From positions 1 through 27,238 of the forward strand of contig CADDYT010000077.1 of assembly GCA_902810755.1 (NCBI GenBank): 27,238 bases of DNA, read 5' to 3'. The position numbers and the translations under genes were made by a program. The stretch comes from Chloroflexota bacterium (GTDB lineage Bacteria > Chloroflexota > Ktedonobacteria > Ktedonobacterales > Ktedonobacteraceae). The first letter of the stretch is position 1, and every line of letters begins with the position of its first letter. Below are positions 22,462 through 27,238 of the stretch, one piece after another. Under the pieces are notes generated by a model that was not told the DNA's origin, ran no database searches, and worked only from the letters and a program-made list of their open reading frames with translations.

Positions 22462-23526
22462 ATGGCTAGAGGCAAAAGTCGTTATGATGACGGCTATGGC
22501 TATGATGACGATGAGTACGATGAATATGAGGATGAGTGGTCTCGCCGCCCTCGTACTCGTACCTATGCGCAGACACGGAAGCGACCGCAGCGCAAGCGGC
22601 GCAGGTGGCCGTTCCTGCTGCTGGGCTGTTTCGGCGGCGTGCTGCTGGTCATCCTTGCCATTGCCGTCCTCGTCTTTGTCGCCATCAGCAGAACTGCCGG
22701 TACGATTCCGCTGCCCGGCGGGGGCAGCAACGTTCCCGGCATTGGCGGCAACAATCCTTCGGCCTTTACGAACAGGGTCACGCAGTCGCTGCCCATCAGC
22801 AATCCTGTTGCTCAGGTGCAGATTCACAACCAGATCGGCAATGTGACCGTCAGCGCCGACCCCAACGCCCGGCAGGCCAGCGTGACCGCTCTCAAAACGG
22901 TGAAGGCGGCAAGCCAGAGCGCGGCGCAGTCCGAGTTCAACGCCATGCAGGTGCAGGCAGGTGTGGACCCGACAATGCACGCCCTGACGGTCAGCGCGAG
23001 CGTGCCGGCGAGCAGTGGCAGCCTGCTCGGTAATCACAACGATACCATTGATCTCACCATCGTTGTCCCGCCTTTGAGCAATGGCGATACGCCCGTGACG
23101 CTGAACATCGAAACGTCGGTCGGCGATATCCAGGTCAGCGGCCTGAACGGCGTCATGACGGTCAAGGACGACATCGGCAATGTGACGGTGCAGCAGGCGC
23201 ACCTGTTCGGCGGCTCCCACCTGGAAACCGGCACCGGCAACGTCACCTTCAGCGGCTCGCTCGACACAATGTTGAACCCGCAGGCCACCTATAAATTGCA
23301 GTGCGAGGTAGGCAATCTGAATGTAACGCTGCCTGCCACGACCAGCGTCATCCTTGATGCCAACACCAATGTCGGCAACATCAAAAGCGCGTTCCCCATC
23401 AATGCCCAGACCAGCAACGGCTCCGCTAACTACTACGGGCCGCTGCTTCCCGGCGCGTCCCCCGCTCCTACCGTCACGCTCGTGCTGGATGTCAGTTCTG
23501 GCAATATTAGCATCCAGAAAGAATAG
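22462..23526 (+). CDS. Membrane-anchored DUF4097-like surface protein
   Basis: A 354-aa protein. The cytoplasmic N-terminus is acidic and tyrosine-rich (8-26), then strongly basic (28-49). One membrane helix (51-75) follows, then a large extracytoplasmic region. That region has repeated short strands such as QIGNVTVS, SVGDIQVSG, DIGNVTVQ, TGNVTFSG and NVGNIKS, the rung pattern of DUF4097 putative-adhesin beta-solenoids. No catalytic motif is visible. A role in envelope sensing or adhesion is inference. GAGGA precedes the ATG by about 6 nt. The FHA-ABC gene lies 237 bp downstream, with its own promoter. Confidence 0.8.
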   Translation: MARGKSRYDDGYGYDDDEYDEYEDEWSRRPRTRTYAQTRKRPQRKRRRWPFLLLGCFGGVLLVILAIAVLVFVAISRTAGTIPLPGGGSNVPGIGGNNPSAFTNRVTQSLPISNPVAQVQIHNQIGNVTVSADPNARQASVTALKTVKAASQSAAQSEFNAMQVQAGVDPTMHALTVSASVPASSGSLLGNHNDTIDLTIVVPPLSNGDTPVTLNIETSVGDIQVSGLNGVMTVKDDIGNVTVQQAHLFGGSHLETGTGNVTFSGSLDTMLNPQATYKLQCEVGNLNVTLPATTSVILDANTNVGNIKSAFPINAQTSNGSANYYGPLLPGASPAPTVTLVLDVSSGNISIQKE

Positions 23527-23538
23527 AGCAATTCCCTA

Positions 23539-23568
23539 TTGCCACGCGCTGAACCCTTCAGTTATAAT
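23539..23568 (+). promoter_or_regulatory. Promoter of the FHA-ABC gene
   Basis: TTGCCA (23539-23544) and a perfect TATAAT (23563-23568) are 18 bp apart. The start codon is about 195 bp downstream, leaving a long leader that contains the duplicated element at 23574-23686. Confidence 0.55.
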
Positions 23569-23573
23569 TGCCA

Positions 23574-23686
23574 GACGGAAAAGAGTTCTCTCTTCATCGC
23601 TGGTTTTGATACTTGAGAACTGAGTGTTGCCAGCGTCCTAAGAAGTGAAGACGGAAGATAGCCTCTCTTCATCGTTGGTTTTGATA
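23574..23686. repeat. Imperfect direct repeat of about 37 bp, two copies
   Basis: Copy 1 (23574-23611) and copy 2 (23650-23686) share GACGGAA at the left end and CTCTCTTCATCG(C/T)TGGTTTTGATA at the right. They start 76 bp apart in the leader of the FHA-ABC gene, directly after its promoter. They may be regulator sites, RNA elements or a local duplication. Confidence 0.8.
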
Positions 23687-23763
23687 TGTAGAAAGGGAAG
23701 CCGTATTTCCCCATCGCTTTCCGCAGCGAACGGTAGCGCAGTACGGCAGGAGCAAAAGCGCAC

Positions 23764-26700
23764 ATGAGTATAGTTCAGGGAGCGCCGACAGGCAGTATCG
23801 AGTTTCTGAGCGGCCCGCTCAAAGGCAGGACCTATCCGCTCGCAAAGCAAGTCATCACGATTGGACGCGAACCGGGCAATGATATTGTGATCTCCGATGC
23901 CGCCGTTTCGCGCCAGCATGCCCAGTTGATCTATGCCGCCGGGGCCTGGAGCATTCGCAAGCTTGCGCAGCAGAACAGCGTTACCGTCAATAAAGTTGAA
24001 GCGCAGCAGGCCCCGCTGTCGCTCCAGAACGGCGCGGTTGTTGTTCTGGGGTCGGTCTGCTCCTTCCGGTTTCTGGCCGCTCCCGCCCAGCAGGCATCGC
24101 AGATGGTTCCCCCATCGATTAACGTTGCGGGAGCCAGACAGGGCGCCGTTATGCCACCACCTCCGCCGCCATCCAATCCTCCGGGGGCCAGACCGCCATC
24201 CGTTGTTGTGCCTCCTCCGCCTTCGTTGCCGGGGCAGGGGCCGGGGCAGGGACAAAATCGCGGGCATTTCGGTACAGAACGCGCGCCTGCGCCCGGCGGC
24301 ACAATGAGCGTAGCCGTCGGTATGCAGTCCATCGAAGTTAGCTCCAACATTCAACGCGAGAAAAAAATCTATCCGTTGAGCGGCACGGTGATCAACATCG
24401 GACGCGCCCCGGACAACGATATCGTCATCGATGCCGACGTGGTTTCCGGCCACCACTTGCAGATCGTTCGCGACGGTAATCAACTCGTGCTGATTCATCC
24501 GCATCCGACGCGCCCCAGCACGCTCAATGGCCTGCTCTACCAGGGGCGGCATATCGCGGGCAACCAGCCATTCCGCAAAATTCTGGATCGCGGCGACATC
24601 TTCCGTATCGGTGACGAACACGGCACGCTGGTCACGCTCACCTATAACGACGGCAGCGGCGCGGTTCAGGAACGCCTGCCGGATATCCGCCCTATCCCGC
24701 TGACCGCGCCGGTTGTGACCATCGGTCGCTATCCTGACAACATGGTGGTCCTGAATCACCCGCAGGTCTCCGCCCATCACGCGCGCGTCGAGCAGGCGCA
24801 GGGCGGCCATCGCATCATCGACCTGCGCAGCACCAATGGCGTCTTCGTCAACGGGCAACGCACCGCCGCTCAGGTGTTGAAACAGGGAGACGAGGTGCGC
24901 ATCGGCCCCTACAAACTGACCTACACCGGCACACAGCTCACGCAACACGACGAGGGGAACGGCATTCGCATCGACGCCGTTGGCCTCAAGAAGGTGGGCA
25001 ATAAGCAGGTCATTATCCTGAATAACATCTCCATTGTCGTGCCGCCGCGCAAGTTCGTTGCCCTCGTCGGCGGCTCCGGCGCGGGCAAATCGACGCTGAT
25101 GGATGCTCTCAACGGCCTGCGCCCCGCCCAGCAGGGTATCGTCCTCTACAACGGCAAGGATTATTATAAGAATCTGGCCGCCTTCAGCACGCAACTGGGC
25201 TACGTGCCGCAGGATGACATCATTCACCGCGACCTGACCGTCGAACGCGCCCTCTACTACGCCGCGAAACTCCGCCTGCCGGAAGATTTTACGCGGGAGC
25301 AGATCAAGCAGCGCATTGACGAGGTGCTGGAAGACGTGGAGATGAAACATAAGCGCGATCTGCCCGTCAGCAAGCTCTCCGGCGGGCAGCGTAAGCGCGT
25401 CTCCATCGCCCTGGAACTGCTGGCCAACCCCAGCGTCTTCTTCCTCGACGAGCCAACCTCCGGCCTCGACCCCGGCCTGGATCGCAAAATGATGTTCCTG
25501 CTGCGCAAGCTGGCCGACAAGGGACACACCATTGTGCTGGTCACGCACGCCACCAACAACATCAATACCTGCGATTACGTCTGCTTCCTCTGCCAGGGCG
25601 GGCGGCTGGCCTACTTTGGCCCGCCAGAAGAGGCCAAAACCTACTTCGGCAAGACCGATTTCGCCGAAATTTACAGTGCGTTGGAGCCAACCGATGACGA
25701 CCCGGATATCCCGGCAAAGGCCGAGGCAAAATTCAGAAGCTCGCCGGAATTCAGGAAATATGTCGATGAGCAGTTGCGCCAGGGGCCTGCCGGGCAGGTC
25801 GCCGTCGCGCAACCAACCGGAACCATCAAGCAGCCGAAGCGCGGCAACCCCTGGAAACAGTTCTGGCTGCTCTCCCAACGCTACCTGGAACTGCTCTGGA
25901 ACGACCGGGGCAATTTCCTGATTCTGATCCTGCAGGCCCCCATCATCGGCCTGATCCTGATGTTTCTGACCGCCAGCGCCACCTTTAACCCCAGCACGCT
26001 CGTCACCTGCCCGCTGCACTCGCCGGTGCCGGATACCGTGCATAACCGCTCTAGCTGCCAGAACTATGTGAACTTCTTCAATACGCAGCAGGGCCAGTTC
26101 TTCATGCAAGAACGCGGCTATACGAGCGTGAATGATGCCGTTCAGCACTTCATTCAGCCCCTGTCGGGCGGCGATGCGCAGAAAACGCTGTTCATCATCG
26201 CCTTTGCCGCCGTCATGTTCGGCTGCATCAACGGCGCGCGCGAGATCGTGAAGGAAGCGCCCATTTACCGGCGCGAGCGCACCGTCAACCTGGGCATCGC
26301 GCCCTATATGTTCTCGAAAATTGCCGTGCTGGGCGTCCTCTGCCTGATACAGAGCGCGGTGCTGGTGCTGATGGTCAACGCCAAAGCTCCCTTCCAGACC
26401 AGCATCTTCCTGCCGCCCATCGTCGAAATCTACATCACAGCCGCGTTGACCTCGCTGGCCGGGCTGATGATCGGCCTGACCGTCTCAGCCATCGCGCCCA
26501 ATAACGACCGCGCCATGAGCTTTGTGCCGATCATCCTGATCCCGCAGGTGATCTTCTCCGGCATCATCTTCGCGCTCAACAATGCCGGTCTGCAATTCCT
26601 GGGGTCCTTCTTCGCCGCGCGCTGGGCAATGGCGGCGATGGGTTCGACGGTGGGGCTGCACGAAGATTCGCTGGGCAACCCCAACGACTGGGCCTACCAG

Positions 26701-26838
26701 GGGACGCTCTTCTCAACCTATACGCAGGCGCAGGCGGTCACCCATCTCCTGCTCATGTGGCTGGCCCTCGTCGTCATGATCGCGCTGCTGGGTATCCTGA
26801 TTGCCTACTTCCTCAAGCGAAAGGACGCGCGCGTGTAG
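23764..26838 (+). CDS. Triple-FHA ABC transporter fusion (ABCG-like ATPase plus permease)
   Basis: A 1024-aa protein. Three FHA domains are visible: 8-104 (IGRE at 33-36, SRQH 49-52), about 186-296 (IGRA 212-215, SGHH 228-231) and about 306-390 (IGRY 320-323, SAHH 336-339, STNG 356-359). A proline/glycine-rich linker (112-180) separates the first two. The ATPase covers about 400-640 with Walker A GGSGAGKST (436-444), Q483, signature LSGGQ (538-542), Walker B VFFLDEP (558-564) and H595. An ABC-2 permease with six or so helices fills about 680-1024. FHA domains bind phosphothreonine, so kinase-controlled export is expected; no kinase gene is in the window. AGGAG is 11 nt upstream. Substrate unknown. 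Confidence 0.93.
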   Translation: MSIVQGAPTGSIEFLSGPLKGRTYPLAKQVITIGREPGNDIVISDAAVSRQHAQLIYAAGAWSIRKLAQQNSVTVNKVEAQQAPLSLQNGAVVVLGSVCSFRFLAAPAQQASQMVPPSINVAGARQGAVMPPPPPPSNPPGARPPSVVVPPPPSLPGQGPGQGQNRGHFGTERAPAPGGTMSVAVGMQSIEVSSNIQREKKIYPLSGTVINIGRAPDNDIVIDADVVSGHHLQIVRDGNQLVLIHPHPTRPSTLNGLLYQGRHIAGNQPFRKILDRGDIFRIGDEHGTLVTLTYNDGSGAVQERLPDIRPIPLTAPVVTIGRYPDNMVVLNHPQVSAHHARVEQAQGGHRIIDLRSTNGVFVNGQRTAAQVLKQGDEVRIGPYKLTYTGTQLTQHDEGNGIRIDAVGLKKVGNKQVIILNNISIVVPPRKFVALVGGSGAGKSTLMDALNGLRPAQQGIVLYNGKDYYKNLAAFSTQLGYVPQDDIIHRDLTVERALYYAAKLRLPEDFTREQIKQRIDEVLEDVEMKHKRDLPVSKLSGGQRKRVSIALELLANPSVFFLDEPTSGLDPGLDRKMMFLLRKLADKGHTIVLVTHATNNINTCDYVCFLCQGGRLAYFGPPEEAKTYFGKTDFAEIYSALEPTDDDPDIPAKAEAKFRSSPEFRKYVDEQLRQGPAGQVAVAQPTGTIKQPKRGNPWKQFWLLSQRYLELLWNDRGNFLILILQAPIIGLILMFLTASATFNPSTLVTCPLHSPVPDTVHNRSSCQNYVNFFNTQQGQFFMQERGYTSVNDAVQHFIQPLSGGDAQKTLFIIAFAAVMFGCINGAREIVKEAPIYRRERTVNLGIAPYMFSKIAVLGVLCLIQSAVLVLMVNAKAPFQTSIFLPPIVEIYITAALTSLAGLMIGLTVSAIAPNNDRAMSFVPIILIPQVIFSGIIFALNNAGLQFLGSFFAARWAMAAMGSTVGLHEDSLGNPNDWAYQGTLFSTYTQAQAVTHLLLMWLALVVMIALLGILIAYFLKRKDARV

Positions 26839-26880
26839 GTTATTATTGACAGGGATTGGCAATTATCGGTGTGAGAGCGA

Positions 26881-26911
26881 ACCAGGCCACCCCCCTCGCG
26901 GGTGGCCTGGT
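26881..26911. terminator. GC-rich palindromic hairpin (copy 3), possible terminator
   Basis: Perfect 12-bp arms ACCAGGCCACCC (26881-26892) and GGGTGGCCTGGT (26900-26911) surround the loop CCCTCGC. It lies 42 bp after the FHA-ABC stop and before a convergent gene end, so it is well placed as a bidirectional terminator, though there is no T-run. Its arm core matches the repeats at 12090 and 15844. Confidence 0.65.
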
Positions 26912-26929
26912 GCTTATCTGTGAGTGGCT

Positions 26930-27238
26930 CTATCGCTCTGCAGGCATGTCCTCTGTCTTTGAGCAGGTAAGTATGTATCCAGTATTGCGAAAACATGGGA
27001 CGGTGAGAGAAGGCATCGAATTACCCAACTTTGCCCGTACTCCGAACACGGCCCCACGAACAGGTTTGAGTTCGCGGTTGAGTTCCTGAGAGCCAGTTTG
27101 TTGTGCTTGCTGAATCCTCTTACGACACTCGTCCACGGGAAGCAGGGTCAGGTTTGCAAGCAAGATGTCGTAGGGAGCGTAATAGGGGTACGATGCAAAA
27201 AGGGTCAGGAGAAAATACCATTCGTTCCTCGTAAAGCG
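26930..27238 (-). CDS. Partial protein, probable winged-helix DNA-binding C-terminus
   Basis: The reading frame is open from the right window edge to the stop at 26930, giving the last 102 residues of a longer protein; the beginning is missing. FTRNEWYFLLTLF, the spaced LLANL segment, and PVRGAVFGVRAKL followed by NTGYIL match the order of the OmpR/PhoB-type winged helix (Lt..E..lL, recognition helix with R.KL, GY.L hairpin). The match is by eye and moderate. A shorter version starting from an internal TTG at 27163 is unlikely, since the upstream codons continue the same fold. It is convergent to the FHA-ABC gene. Confidence 0.55.
   Translation of the reverse strand, partial: RFTRNEWYFLLTLFASYPYYAPYDILLANLTLLPVDECRKRIQQAQQTGSQELNRELKPVRGAVFGVRAKLGNSMPSLTVPCFRNTGYILTCSKTEDMPAER

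Noticed and set aside
23638..26148. 836-codon open frame on the minus strand
   Set aside because: It lies antisense to the FHA-ABC gene, whose motifs are unmistakable. The antisense product is low-complexity and shows no domain; it is a by-product of high GC codon usage.

Overview
The window looks like chromosomal DNA from a high-GC bacterium, most likely a member of the Ktedonobacteria (Chloroflexota). This is inference. It rests on a Gram-positive-type sufS/sufU pair, a DUF2079 membrane protein, an F420-type luciferase-like oxidoreductase, a DUF2877 protein, GC-rich dispersed palindromes, and a partial winged-helix protein of a style I associate with Ktedonobacter relatives. No rRNA, tRNA, phage, transposase or CRISPR genes were seen.

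Layout. Positions 1-60 hold a short tandem repeat. Positions 106-2982 carry sufS, sufU, a short-chain dehydrogenase-like protein and a soluble Rieske ferredoxin on one strand: the distal part of an iron-sulfur assembly operon. On the minus strand, a MarR regulator with an operator-like palindrome lies upstream of a ClC-CBS chloride channel or transporter (5444-2991). Positions 5671-12069 hold a redox locus: a cytochrome-b-like six-helix membrane protein, an assimilatory-nitrate-reductase-like Mo-bisMGD enzyme, a four-cluster ferredoxin, a Tat-anchored Rieske protein, a two-helix protein and, after a 31-bp inverted repeat, an HPP-family protein. HPP proteins include nitrite transporters, so the locus may couple membrane electron flow to cytoplasmic nitrate reduction and move nitrite.

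Positions 12223-17841 hold a YdjM-like membrane hydrolase, a DUF2079 protein, a YggT protein, a DUF2877 protein, a lipoprotein and a four-helix membrane protein. The DUF2877 gene is interrupted in frame by a palindromic, tandemly repeated element of about 240 bp. Positions 17871-21099 hold an SbcD/Mre11-like nuclease without a visible SbcC partner and, convergent to it, an MBL-fold hydrolase plus site-2-protease pair. Positions 21382-26838 hold an LLM oxidoreductase, a DUF4097-like cell-surface protein and a large protein joining three FHA domains, an ABC ATPase and an ABC-2 permease. A partial winged-helix gene runs off the right edge on the minus strand.

The most notable signals are the in-frame repeat insertion in the DUF2877 gene and the related hairpins elsewhere, the unusual composition and apparent topology of the molybdoenzyme locus, the probable leaderless, self-repressed marR promoter, and the duplicated element in front of the FHA-ABC gene.
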